A stretch of 52,193 nt of DNA from assembly GCF_009932375.1 (NCBI RefSeq), contig NZ_BLJG01000097.1:1-52193 (forward strand). The letters are read 5' to 3'. Positions 7,327 to 15,603 of this stretch are shown here, one piece after another. The stretch's first letter is position 1. Every line of letters starts with the position of its first letter. Under the pieces are notes generated by a model that was not told where the DNA came from, made no database searches, and was given only the letters and a program-made list of their open reading frames with translations. The position numbers were made by a program, and so were the translations under genes. This DNA is from Pseudomonas juntendi. Its GTDB lineage: Bacteria; Pseudomonadota; Gammaproteobacteria; Pseudomonadales; Pseudomonadaceae.

Positions 7327-9673
7327 GCGGCACCCAGTGGTCGACCAGCGCCAGCAGCTCTTCGCGGCGGAACGGTTTGGCCAGGTAGTCGTTCATGCCC
7401 GCGGCCCGGCAGCGCTCGCGCTCTTCGGGCATGGCGTTGGCGGTGAGGGCGACGATGGGCAGGTACGGCCAGCGGCCGCTCTGGCGAATGCGCCGGCTGG
7501 CCTCGTAGCCGTCCATCACCGGCATGTTGCAGTCCATCAGCACCAGGTCGAAGGGTTGCCGTTCCAGCGCCGCCAGGGCCTCGGCGCCCTGGGTTGCCAG
7601 TTCGACCTGGCAACCGAGCTTGGCCAGCATCCCCTTGGCCACCAGCTGGTTCACCGGGTTGTCTTCTACCAACAAGATGCGCGCGCGGCCTTCGCCCTGG
7701 GTCACGGGCGGCGTGGCCAGCGGGTGTTCTGGCTCATGGCCTTGCAAGGTTCGGCGCAAGGTCTGATACAAGGCGTTGCGCGCCAGCGGGCGGGCCAGCT
7801 GGTGCAGCGGTGCCAAAGCCAGCGACTGCTCTTGGGAAAGGAAGTTGCCGTAGGCGGTAACCAGCAGGATCGGCGCTTGCAGGGCCGGGCGCAGTTCGAA
7901 TAGATGGTCCACGTCATCGGTGATCAACAGGTCGAACGCGGTGGCCTGCAGGGCCATGCGGCTGTCGTGCCGCTGGTAGCTCAAGCCCCAGGCGGGCAAC
8001 GCGCGCTGCAGGAGCTCGTGCAGCCCGCTGCCCGCCGCACTGAGGGCGGCCACGCGGCCTTGCAGGGGCTGTGGCGGGATGGCTTCAGTGTGCGCAGCCA
8101 GCGGCAGCTCGGCGGTGAAGCAACTGCCAAAGCCCGCTTCGGAGCTTATCTGCAGGTGCCCCTGCATGGCTTTGCACAGGTTGCGGGTCAGGGCCAGGCC
8201 AAGGCCGGTGCCGCCGTACTGGCGGGTGATGCCGGCGCCGGCCTGGGTGAAGGGCTGGAAGATGCGCACCTGGGCCTCTTCAGGGATGCCGATGCCCGTG
8301 TCACGCACTTGCAGGCGCACGCCGCCGGCAATGCGCTCAAGGCGTATATCGACGCGGCCGAAGCGGGTGAACTTCAAGGCATTGGACAGCAGGTTGCTGA
8401 CGATCTGCCGCACCCGCGTGGGGTCGCCCAGCACGCTGCTGGGGAAGTCGCCGGCGATCAGGCAGGTCAGTTCCACGCTCTGTGCGGTGTTCTGCGACAG
8501 CAGGTTGGCGGTGTCTTCGACCATCGAGCCCATGTCGAAGGCAATGCGCTCCAGTTCCAGCTGGCCGGCGTCGAACTTGGACAGGTCGAGAATATCGTTC
8601 AGCAGTTCGACCAGTACCTTGCCCGAGTCGTGGGCAATCGCCAGCTGCTGGCGTTGCTCGCTGGGCAACGGGTTATCCAGCGCCAGGGCGATCATGCCGA
8701 GCATGCCGTTGAGCGGGGTGCGGATTTCGTGGCTCATGTTGGCAAGAAAGGCGGCGCGGGCCTGGGCCATGTCCAGCGCCCGCCGGCGGGCCTGTTCCAG
8801 CTCCTGGTTGGTCAGGCTCAGGCTGCTGTTGCTGGCCTTCAGCTCGTTGGTGCGTGCCGAGACGATGTCTTCCAGCTCGTTGAGGTACTGGGTCAGGCGG
8901 TTTTCCGCGGTGCGCCGCTGCTCGATTTCGGTGGCCATGCTGACGAACTGCTGGTTGGCGACTTTCACCAGCACGCCGATTTCATCAAGTTCGTGGCCGT
9001 GCGGGCATTCCAGGCGGGTTTGCCGGGGTTTGCGCGGGTCGCTGCCGCTGAGCGCACTGATCACGGTGACCAGTGGCTTGGTCAGCATCAGGTAGAACAG
9101 TGCCAGCAGCAGGCCTGTCAGCACCAGGCTGCGGGCAAAACCGTTGAGCAGGGTAATGCCGGCACGGTCGAGAAAGCGGCTGCCGAAGGCGAAGGTGTCG
9201 ACGTCCAGGTACAGGGTGCCAAGGTATTCCTCGGGCATATGGGTAAGGTACAGGCTTTCACTCAACTGGCGCTGTTCGCCGAACAGGAAGTCGCTCAGCG
9301 GCCGCAGACGGTCTTGCAGGCGTGGGCGCTCGACATCGGCCAGGACCGTCTGGTTGTTGTCGATCAGCCGTGCGCGGATCACCGCCGGCGACTGTAGCAG
9401 GCCGCGGGTCAGTTCCAGGGCCAGTTCCGAGTCGATGTTGTAGGCGATACGCGAGGCCGGGTTGTGGCTGATTTGCAGCAAGGCCCGCACTTCACGGTTG
9501 ATGGATGCGTCTACGCTGGCATAATCGATGCCGATCTGGATGAGACTGAGCAATGTTCCCAGGATGAAGCCGACCAGGACTGTCAACCGGGCTTGCTTGT
9601 ATGACAGGCGATTGGTGAACTTGATATCCATGAGTTCCGAGCTGGTTTCCCATTCCTTGCGCTGCGCAAGCAT
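7316..9673 (-). CDS. Hybrid sensor histidine kinase/response regulator
   Basis: Membrane sensor of a two-component phosphorelay. Visible in order: transmembrane segment about 32-50, a periplasmic stretch of about 130 residues, a second transmembrane segment about 185-205, a linker/HAMP-like region and coiled coil, HisKA with the phospho-acceptor His in SHEIRTPLNG (near 314), and HATPase motifs SNLLSNALKFT, DTGIGIP and GGTGLGLAL. A degenerate receiver-like region follows, then a C-terminal receiver with phospho-acceptor Asp in LVLMDCNMPVMDG (near 712). No HPt domain is present, so transfer must go to a separate HPt protein. ATG 9673 (GGGGA upstream) and ATG 9631 are both possible; membrane topology does not change. 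The signal is unknown. Confidence 0.9.
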   Translation of the reverse strand: MLAQRKEWETSSELMDIKFTNRLSYKQARLTVLVGFILGTLLSLIQIGIDYASVDASINREVRALLQISHNPASRIAYNIDSELALELTRGLLQSPAVIRARLIDNNQTVLADVERPRLQDRLRPLSDFLFGEQRQLSESLYLTHMPEEYLGTLYLDVDTFAFGSRFLDRAGITLLNGFARSLVLTGLLLALFYLMLTKPLVTVISALSGSDPRKPRQTRLECPHGHELDEIGVLVKVANQQFVSMATEIEQRRTAENRLTQYLNELEDIVSARTNELKASNSSLSLTNQELEQARRRALDMAQARAAFLANMSHEIRTPLNGMLGMIALALDNPLPSEQRQQLAIAHDSGKVLVELLNDILDLSKFDAGQLELERIAFDMGSMVEDTANLLSQNTAQSVELTCLIAGDFPSSVLGDPTRVRQIVSNLLSNALKFTRFGRVDIRLERIAGGVRLQVRDTGIGIPEEAQVRIFQPFTQAGAGITRQYGGTGLGLALTRNLCKAMQGHLQISSEAGFGSCFTAELPLAAHTEAIPPQPLQGRVAALSAAGSGLHELLQRALPAWGLSYQRHDSRMALQATAFDLLITDDVDHLFELRPALQAPILLVTAYGNFLSQEQSLALAPLHQLARPLARNALYQTLRRTLQGHEPEHPLATPPVTQGEGRARILLVEDNPVNQLVAKGMLAKLGCQVELATQGAEALAALERQPFDLVLMDCNMPVMDGYEASRRIRQSGRWPYLPIVALTANAMPEERERCRAAGMNDYLAKPFRREELLALVDHWVPLSG

Positions 9674-9733
9674 AGCCGATCATCCCCGGCTGCTGGTGGG
9701 TCTGTCTGTTCATTTCAGTTGATCGCCAAGCGT

Positions 9734-9821
9734 GGGCCGCTTTGCGCCCCTTCGCGGGCCCCCAGGCCTAACACAATCCCTGTAGGAGCGGGCAAGCCCG
9801 CGAAGGGGCGCGCAGCGGCCC
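9734..9821. repeat. Palindromic REP-type repeat pair
   Basis: Two 26-base inverted arms (9734-9759 and 9796-9821) match at 24 positions and enclose a variable centre, with core CGCCCCTTCGCGGGC. It lies between the divergent sensor kinase and ATPase genes. Confidence 0.85.
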
Positions 9822-9849
9822 CAAAAAACTGAAATTGCTAGGAGTCGTC

Positions 9850-10737
9850 ATGGACGCTCGCTTGATCGCTTTCCTGGACCGCGCCGAATCGGTACTGACG
9901 CGCCTCGAACCCCTGCTGCCGGCCCCGCGCCCGCACATCGACTGGGCCACCACCCTGGCTGCCCGCTGGCAGCGCGATGGCCGCAGCGGCTACCTGCTGC
10001 CATTGGAAGTCAGCCTGGACATCCGCCTGACCGACCTGATCGGCGTCGACAAACAGCGTGACCAGCTGGGCCGCAACACGCACCAGTTCATCAAAGGCAT
10101 GCCCGCCAACCACGCCTTGCTGTGGGGTTCGCGCGGCACCGGCAAGTCGTCGCTGGTGCGTGCGCTGCTGGCCGAGCACGCCAGCGCCGGTTTGCGCCTG
10201 ATCGAAATCGAACGCGACCACCTGGCCGACCTGCCGCGCGTGGTCGAGCAACTGCAGAAGCTGCCGCAGCGCTTCATCCTGTTCTGCGACGACTTGTCGT
10301 TCGAGGCCGGGGAGGGCGACTACCGGGTGCTCAAGAGCGTGCTCGATGGCTCGCTGGAGCAGGCACCGGACAATGTCCTGCTGTACGCCACTTCCAACCG
10401 CCGCCACCTGGTGCCGGAAAAGGAGAGCGACAACGAAAACTGGAAAAGGGTCGACGGCGAGCTGCACCCCAGTGAAGCGGTGGAGGACAAGATCGCGCTG
10501 TCCGACCGCTTTGGCCTGTGGCTGTCGTTCTACCCGTTCACCCAGGCGCACTTCCTTGACGTGGTCGAGCACTGGATCGGCCAGCTGGCGGCCCCGGCCG
10601 GGCTGGCCTGGCAGCGTGACGAAGCGCTGGAAATTCTCGCCGTGCGCTGGGCTACCGGCCGCGGTAACCGTAATGGCCGTTGTGCCTATCAGTTCGCTCG
10701 CTACTGGGTCGGGCTGCAATTGCTGGAGCAAAAGTAA
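9850..10737 (+). CDS. ATP-binding protein of the DUF815 family
   Basis: AAA-like ATPase of unknown role. The 295-residue protein has Walker A GSRGTGKS (93-100) preceded by the conserved NHALLWG, Walker B in FILFCDDLSFE, and a sensor-like ATSNRRHLVPE segment, as in the DUF815 family. It has no membrane segment and no signal peptide. ATG 9850 is chosen over TTG 9835 because AGGAG (9839-9843) stands correctly spaced before it. The stop TAA is followed at once by the msrC start, so the two are surely co-transcribed and may be translationally coupled. The link to sulfoxide repair is contextual only. Confidence 0.85.
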   Translation: MDARLIAFLDRAESVLTRLEPLLPAPRPHIDWATTLAARWQRDGRSGYLLPLEVSLDIRLTDLIGVDKQRDQLGRNTHQFIKGMPANHALLWGSRGTGKSSLVRALLAEHASAGLRLIEIERDHLADLPRVVEQLQKLPQRFILFCDDLSFEAGEGDYRVLKSVLDGSLEQAPDNVLLYATSNRRHLVPEKESDNENWKRVDGELHPSEAVEDKIALSDRFGLWLSFYPFTQAHFLDVVEHWIGQLAAPAGLAWQRDEALEILAVRWATGRGNRNGRCAYQFARYWVGLQLLEQK

Positions 10738-11220
10738 ATGATCGACCTCAATGCCAGTGGCGTCGGCCTCGACGGCTACCACCTGCTGGCGGCGCAAGTG
10801 CAGGCGCTGTTTGCCGACGAACGTGATTTCATTGCCAATGCCGCGCAGTTTTCGGCATTTCTCTACCACCAGGTAGGCGATCTGAACTGGGCGGGCTTCT
10901 ACCTCAACCGTAACGGGCAACTGGTGCTGGGCCCGTTCCAGGGCCAGGTGGCGTGCGTGCGCATTCCGTTCGGCAAAGGCGTGTGCGGCGCGGCGGCTGC
11001 CACCGGCAAGACCCAGCGGGTCGAGGACGTGCATGCGTTCCCGGGGCACATTGCCTGCGACAGTGCGTCGAACAGCGAGCTGGTGATACCGCTGGTGAAG
11101 GAGGGCAGGCTGATTGGTGTGCTGGACCTGGACAGCCCGAGGCTGGCGCGATTCAGCGAGGCGGACCAGGTGGGGCTGGAGCGCCTGGCGGCTATCTTCT
11201 TGGAGCTGACTGACTGCTGA
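10738..11220 (+). CDS. msrC: Free methionine-(R)-sulfoxide reductase (GAF domain)
   Basis: Reduces free methionine-R-sulfoxide. The 160-residue protein is a single GAF domain with the fRMsr cysteines: Cys 73 in QVACVRIPFGKG, Cys 83 in KGVCGAAA and Cys 107 in HIACDSASNSE. DLNWAGFY near the N-terminus and GVLDLDSP near the C-terminus are family blocks. The start codon touches the stop of the ATPase gene (TAAATG), with GGAG inside the upstream gene. The same window holds msrB, which acts on the protein-bound R form. Confidence 0.93.
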   Translation: MIDLNASGVGLDGYHLLAAQVQALFADERDFIANAAQFSAFLYHQVGDLNWAGFYLNRNGQLVLGPFQGQVACVRIPFGKGVCGAAAATGKTQRVEDVHAFPGHIACDSASNSELVIPLVKEGRLIGVLDLDSPRLARFSEADQVGLERLAAIFLELTDC

Positions 11221-11239
11221 TTGTTGTGTTGCCTGGGCT

Positions 11240-11334
11240 GGCCCTATCGCCGGCAAGCCAGCTCCCACAAGGTAACCGCAGGCTCGAAGACCTGTGCAGT
11301 AACCTGTGGGAGCTGGCTTGCCGGCGATAGGGCC
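11240..11334. repeat. Perfect palindromic REP-type repeat pair
   Basis: Two 30-base arms (11240-11269 and 11305-11334) are exact reverse complements, with core CCGGCAAGCCAGCTCCCACA and a 35-base centre. It separates convergent msrC and the membrane-protein gene and could end transcription of both. Confidence 0.9.
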
Positions 11335-11358
11335 ATCAAATCCACAACAAATTCCGGA

Positions 11359-12126
11359 TCAGTCGTACATCACCTTCTTCTTCCAGGTCTCGTCCTCATC
11401 GGTCTTGAGGCCCTGAGTCAGTTCGTTGTGTTCGTCCTCAGCCGGTTCCATCTGGTCCAGCACCTGGGCGTTGGCCCGGCCCAGCAGTTTCTCCAGGTAC
11501 GTCAGCTGCTCTTCATACACCTTCGGCTCCGGCTGCTTGCGCAGGTACTGCACCCCCCGTTCGAATGCCAGGCGGGCTTGGCCTGGCTGGCCTTTCTGCA
11601 GGGCCTGCTGGCCGAGGTTGTTGAAGAACTCGATATGCAGCAGCACCAGGATGTGGCGGATCTCCTTGACCCAGTGCTTGGCCTCCGGCGCAGGCAGGAA
11701 GCCCTCTTGCGCGGCGCGGGTCACCTGGTTGTGCAGTGCTTCCAGCAAGAAGCGCACATCCTTGGCCTTGACCTCGGTCTGGATCGGGTTGGGCGGGTTG
11801 TTCACCGGGATCTTTTCACCCAGGGCGATCAGCCCTTCCAGTTCGGCCATGCGTGCCTTCACCTGGGCATTGTGCTTGTCCACCGCCAGCTGGCGCTGGT
11901 TGAGGTTGAGCTCCAGGCGGGTCAGCAGCAGCTTCAGCGCCGGGGTCATGAACTGGCCTGGGAAGGTCTCGGTGATTTCGCCGCAGCGGCGCAGGCGGTC
12001 GGCCAGTTCGATCTTCAGGCGGGCGCGCTCCAGCTTGCCGTTCTCGACCACATTGTTGAGGTAGCCGATCACGATCAGCAACGCGATACCCGCTACGATG
12101 AGCAGGGTGATCAGAAGTGGTGTCAC
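11359..12126 (-). CDS. Single-pass membrane-anchored hypothetical protein
   Basis: I do not recognise a named family. The 255-residue protein has one N-terminal transmembrane helix (about 4-22), then a long, charged, mostly helical cytoplasmic-looking part with coiled-coil character around NQRQLAVDKHNAQVKARMAE (near 90) and a helical-repeat-like stretch (LGQQALQKGQPGQARLAFER, TPR-like) near 190. The C-terminus is acidic. The start is GTG 12126 with GAGG upstream. It is monocistronic, divergent from the tRNA array. A role in protein-protein contact at the membrane is a guess from the TPR-like helices. Confidence 0.75.
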   Translation of the reverse strand: MTPLLITLLIVAGIALLIVIGYLNNVVENGKLERARLKIELADRLRRCGEITETFPGQFMTPALKLLLTRLELNLNQRQLAVDKHNAQVKARMAELEGLIALGEKIPVNNPPNPIQTEVKAKDVRFLLEALHNQVTRAAQEGFLPAPEAKHWVKEIRHILVLLHIEFFNNLGQQALQKGQPGQARLAFERGVQYLRKQPEPKVYEEQLTYLEKLLGRANAQVLDQMEPAEDEHNELTQGLKTDEDETWKKKVMYD

Positions 12127-12290
12127 CGTTAATGCCTCATTGAAGAAGAATTACAGCGTTGAGTGTAGTGAGTTTGCCTCGGAGCGAATAGCGGCACAGG
12201 CAAACCCGTTCTCTATATCGACAAGCCAGCCCGCATCTGCACCCCGACCCACCCGGAAGTCATTGATTTAAATAAATTTCTACAAAGGGG

Positions 12291-12319
12291 TTGACGCCTG
12301 TATCAAGCATCCATAGAAT
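12291..12319 (+). promoter_or_regulatory. Sigma-70 promoter of the tRNA array
   Basis: TTGACG (12291-12296) and TAGAAT (12314-12319) are spaced by exactly 17 bases. A GC-rich discriminator GCGCGCC follows, as in stringently controlled stable-RNA promoters. An AT-rich segment (about 12263-12284) upstream may act as an UP element. Confidence 0.85.
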
Positions 12320-12393
12320 GCGCGCCACTTGCAGCGTAAAGCACACAGCGAAACGCGGCAGGGAGTGAAAGCAGGCAGCGATGCCAGCAGCGT

Positions 12394-12469
12394 GTCCCCT
12401 TCGTCTAGTGGCCTAGGACACCGCCCTTTCACGGCGGTAACAGGGGTTCGAGTCCCCTAGGGGACGCCA
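12394..12469 (+). tRNA. tRNA-Glu (anticodon TTC)
   Basis: 76 bases with encoded CCA. Acceptor GTCCCCT pairs with AGGGGAC; the anticodon arm CCGCC-CTTTCAC-GGCGG carries TTC; the T arm has GGTTCGAGTCC. Confidence 0.97.
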
Positions 12470-12473
12470 AATT

Positions 12474-12549
<76 letters not shown>

Positions 12550-12640
12550 GTTTCTCCGGCAACGCCTGATGGCGGGGCAGGAAAAGAAAATCCAGGCTGA
12601 ATCGTGAGGTTCTGTTCTGGTGCACTGAAAAGTGTCGTGT

Positions 12641-12716
12641 GTCCCCTTCGTCTAGTGGCCTAGGACACCGCCCTTTCACGGCGGTAACAGGGGTTCGAGT
12701 CCCCTAGGGGACGCCA
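12641..12716 (+). tRNA. tRNA-Glu (anticodon TTC), second copy
   Basis: Identical in sequence to the copy at 12394. About 90 unrelated bases separate it from the preceding tRNA-Gly. Confidence 0.97.
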
Positions 12717-12719
12717 TTT

Positions 12720-12795
<76 letters not shown>

Positions 12796-12846
12796 GTCTT
12801 CCAAGGCTGTGGCGTTCAGCAAAACGGTACGGTCTGCTTCAAATAT

Positions 12847-12922
<76 letters not shown>

Positions 12923-12926
12923 AATC

Positions 12927-12956
12927 AAGAATGCCACTCTTTCGAGTGGCATTCTT
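12927..12956 (+). terminator. Terminator of the tRNA array
   Basis: A perfect 13-bp stem (12927-12939 with 12944-12956; arm AAGAATGCCACTC) with loop TTTC directly follows the last tRNA. Confidence 0.88.
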
Positions 12957-12988
12957 CGTTGTGCCTGGGTGAAAAACAGGCGCATCGC

Positions 12989-13008
12989 TACTGATAAAAC
13001 TGTCAGTA
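12989..13008. promoter_or_regulatory. Inverted repeat, candidate operator before the first accessory gene
   Basis: TACTGA (12989-12994) and TCAGTA (13003-13008) form a 6+6 inverted repeat with an 8-base AT-rich centre, about 90 bases before the gene at 13097. Shape and place suit a regulator site; the protein that would bind is unknown. Confidence 0.35.
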
Positions 13009-13096
13009 CCCCCCTCTTTGCTCCCATGCGAACCTGCTCCGGTCACTCTGACAGCAGGGCATGACTCCCTGCGCACCTATCATCAGGAGGTCTGGC

Positions 13097-15553
13097 ATGG
13101 CCAGCAAGAGCGAACTTATCGACTGGATGGCGATGGAAAGTCGGTTACTCAAGTGGGGAATGATCGCAGCATTCGATCGCGCGACGCTCAACCGTTTTTT
13201 GCTCCAGGAATACATCCGTCGTTTTTCCGATGAATCTTACTTTCCACCGATCTGTGGGATGGTCTCTTCGGCCAGTAACGACTGGCAGTACCGATTTGAA
13301 GGTTTCGTGCTCGACACCCCGAGAGTCTCGTTCGAAACGGCAGCCCTGGACAACTCCAAGGCTGACATGACCCTGCGAGTTATCGGCGGTAACTTACTGA
13401 GTAAAAAGAAAATCAACGGCCAGTGGCAGGTTCGGGAGATCGAATGGATCGACCCGCTTCAGGGGCCGGTGCTGAAGCTGCACCTGAAGTTGTCGGATGT
13501 TCCTGGGCTTGTCAGTGATGGCGGCGAGTTGCTGTTGGACCTGAAGCACAGCAGTGATTTCACGTTGACGTTCACCGACGAGTCTTATGAGAACTCGCTG
13601 GGGGGACTTGTCTTCAAGGAGCTGTTCGAGTCTTTACCCGACGCGCAACGGCGTTTTCTGCTGGGGCGCATACAGCGGGGTGAGCACGAGCTGATGCATC
13701 CACAGTCGTTCATCATGCGTACACAGTCTGCGGGGGAGGGCAGCGAGGGGGGTGTGCTCGGCTTGGTCAGGATGGAGAACGCCCGTTATAACGGCGACGA
13801 GCCCACCCCAGGGTCTGACTTCCGGTATCTGGTAGCCGATGACCATACCGCGACGGTCATGATGGATACGCGATATTTCTCAATACCTGCATTGGCCCGT
13901 GAGCTCCCGCAAGTCATATCAGGCGGCACATCCAAGATAAACTATGGCAATCAAGGGTTTCCATCTGGGCTTGAGGTGAGCGGCGGTGTTCTACCCTTGG
14001 CTGAAACAAGTTACACCGTTCGGATGCCAGTTCCGGAAGAGTTTGGTTATCCGGATCGGTACGTCAACATCCGGTACGCAATCCACGATATAAGCGTGCC
14101 CGCTGATGGATTGAAATTCGAGGCTCGCGACGGCAGGGTCGACTGTTCATGGCCAGTCAAGCAGATTTTTAACGTGCTTATCATGGGATTTGATAATGCC
14201 TGGTTTATGATGATGTATACGTTGGCCGTTACATATGCTGCGGTGTCACGCCCTGATCTGATTGAACGATTCCTGACCCTCGTACCGGTGACCGTTGATA
14301 CCACTGTAACTGGGTATTATAGCGGTCAAAAAAATTCCGCTAACCTCGTCTATACCTCTACCAGCCCTGTTTCTGGCGGTCTGCCACAAACGGTCCAAGG
14401 CCACCAGCGAGTCAGAACTCATGAACCGACTCCGCCTGATGAAGATTTAGATCGTTTCTGGGAGTTTCTTCTTACCGTTCACGATGCCATCGGTGGCTTG
14501 GTCCTGAAGGATGGTCTCATCCTGCATGAGATCGCCAAAAGCATCGAAAATGAAGCGTTGAATTTGCTCCCCATCGAGATCTCCATGAAAGAGCCCATCA
14601 GTTCTGTCCTGAAGCTGAATTTCGGGGAGGTGGTGCAGGTGTCCGACATCGTGGCTCCCTATGACGCGGTGGCATTCGGAGACATCAGTCCCGCGCGCAC
14701 CCAGGTGCAGCTGAATACTTATGAGCATATCCTGGCTGCTGGAGAGTCTTATCAGTTCTCCACCGCTTCCGCGTTGGTTAGGTGGTCGGTAGAGGCAGTT
14801 CCCGGCATGGGGGAGCCGGGTTCAATCGATTCGCGTGGCCTCTATACCGCACCGGCGGCAGAACTTATAGAGGGGGCGTTCACGCGTGTACGCGTCACAG
14901 CCGCTACAACCGGTTCCCAGGCCACTGCGTTGCTGACGATCATGCGCAACGTCTTGCAAGTCAACCCCCAAGTGAAAGCAGCGAGTAACACGGAAGAAGT
15001 GGAGCTCTTGGCGAGCACGCTTTCGACCGGTGGCAAACTGAGCTGGTCGGTGACCGAGCACGCCATGGCAGGTTCCCTCGAGCCCGCCGCCGATGGCCTG
15101 TCCGCCACCTACAGGGCGTACGAGCCCAAAGATGGTGAAAAAATGCCGAGCTACGTTCTGGACGAGATCACGGTGAGTGATACCTCGGGTAATACCAGAG
15201 TTTGCCATCAGATCGCCATGCATCGTGAGCCGCTGCTCGAAGTGCAGATCCACGCCATGAATGAGGGCAGCGTTCAGCTCGAAAGCCGGTTCAATGGCGG
15301 TCCGATAACGGGTGGGCTGTGGGAGGTGATAGCGGGGCCCGGCGACGTGGATGCCACGGGGCGCTACACAGTCGATGAAACGCTCCCTGCGTCCAGATAC
15401 GCGGTGGTCGGCTGCGCGGTGGATGGAGGTCCACTCGGCATCTTCGACGGCTTCATCATTCTGCCCCTGCCGTTGACGGAGCCACAGCGTGCCTTGCCTG
15501 GATCGGTCGAGGTCGTCGCAGGGCAGGGCGTGCGTAAAGTCCATTCGTTGTAA
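13097..15553 (+). CDS. Large P47/OrfX-like (putative TULIP-fold) protein with Ig-like C-terminus, paralog B1
   Basis: 818 residues, no signal peptide. The N-terminal part (to about 530) is shared with the genes at 28847 and 31138: PRVSFETAALDNSK, an FIMRTQ block, then FRYLVADD. This order (W-G/N-x-x-L near the start, a P-x-x-F block, a Y-L-x-x-D block) reminds me of P47/OrfX proteins of botulinum-type toxin clusters, which fold as TULIP lipid-binding-like domains; this is inference from memory and needs a profile search. A hydrophobic stretch lies near 355-385. From about 535 come two or three bacterial Ig-like domains (GSIDSRGLYTAP, RVRVTAATTGSQATALLTI). ATG 13097 has a perfect AGGAGG; the upstream ATG at 13061 has none. 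It is the first gene after the tRNAs. Confidence 0.75.
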   Translation: MASKSELIDWMAMESRLLKWGMIAAFDRATLNRFLLQEYIRRFSDESYFPPICGMVSSASNDWQYRFEGFVLDTPRVSFETAALDNSKADMTLRVIGGNLLSKKKINGQWQVREIEWIDPLQGPVLKLHLKLSDVPGLVSDGGELLLDLKHSSDFTLTFTDESYENSLGGLVFKELFESLPDAQRRFLLGRIQRGEHELMHPQSFIMRTQSAGEGSEGGVLGLVRMENARYNGDEPTPGSDFRYLVADDHTATVMMDTRYFSIPALARELPQVISGGTSKINYGNQGFPSGLEVSGGVLPLAETSYTVRMPVPEEFGYPDRYVNIRYAIHDISVPADGLKFEARDGRVDCSWPVKQIFNVLIMGFDNAWFMMMYTLAVTYAAVSRPDLIERFLTLVPVTVDTTVTGYYSGQKNSANLVYTSTSPVSGGLPQTVQGHQRVRTHEPTPPDEDLDRFWEFLLTVHDAIGGLVLKDGLILHEIAKSIENEALNLLPIEISMKEPISSVLKLNFGEVVQVSDIVAPYDAVAFGDISPARTQVQLNTYEHILAAGESYQFSTASALVRWSVEAVPGMGEPGSIDSRGLYTAPAAELIEGAFTRVRVTAATTGSQATALLTIMRNVLQVNPQVKAASNTEEVELLASTLSTGGKLSWSVTEHAMAGSLEPAADGLSATYRAYEPKDGEKMPSYVLDEITVSDTSGNTRVCHQIAMHREPLLEVQIHAMNEGSVQLESRFNGGPITGGLWEVIAGPGDVDATGRYTVDETLPASRYAVVGCAVDGGPLGIFDGFIILPLPLTEPQRALPGSVEVVAGQGVRKVHSL

Positions 15554-15567
15554 GTTCTCGCCAACCT

Positions 15568-15597
15568 CTGGGTGATGGCCGACCGGTCATCACCCAG
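15568..15597. terminator. Hairpin between convergent genes, probable terminator
   Basis: CTGGGTGATG (15568-15577) pairs with CATCACCCAG (15588-15597); the inner GCC/GGT extends the stem. It lies in the 50-base gap between the B1 gene and the minus-strand Ig-module gene and could stop both. No clear T run. Confidence 0.6.
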
Positions 15598-15603
15598 GGC
15601 CGA

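Noticed and set aside
7904..9397. 497-codon frame antisense to the hybrid kinase
   Set aside because: Kinase motifs on the other strand are complete; this frame has none.
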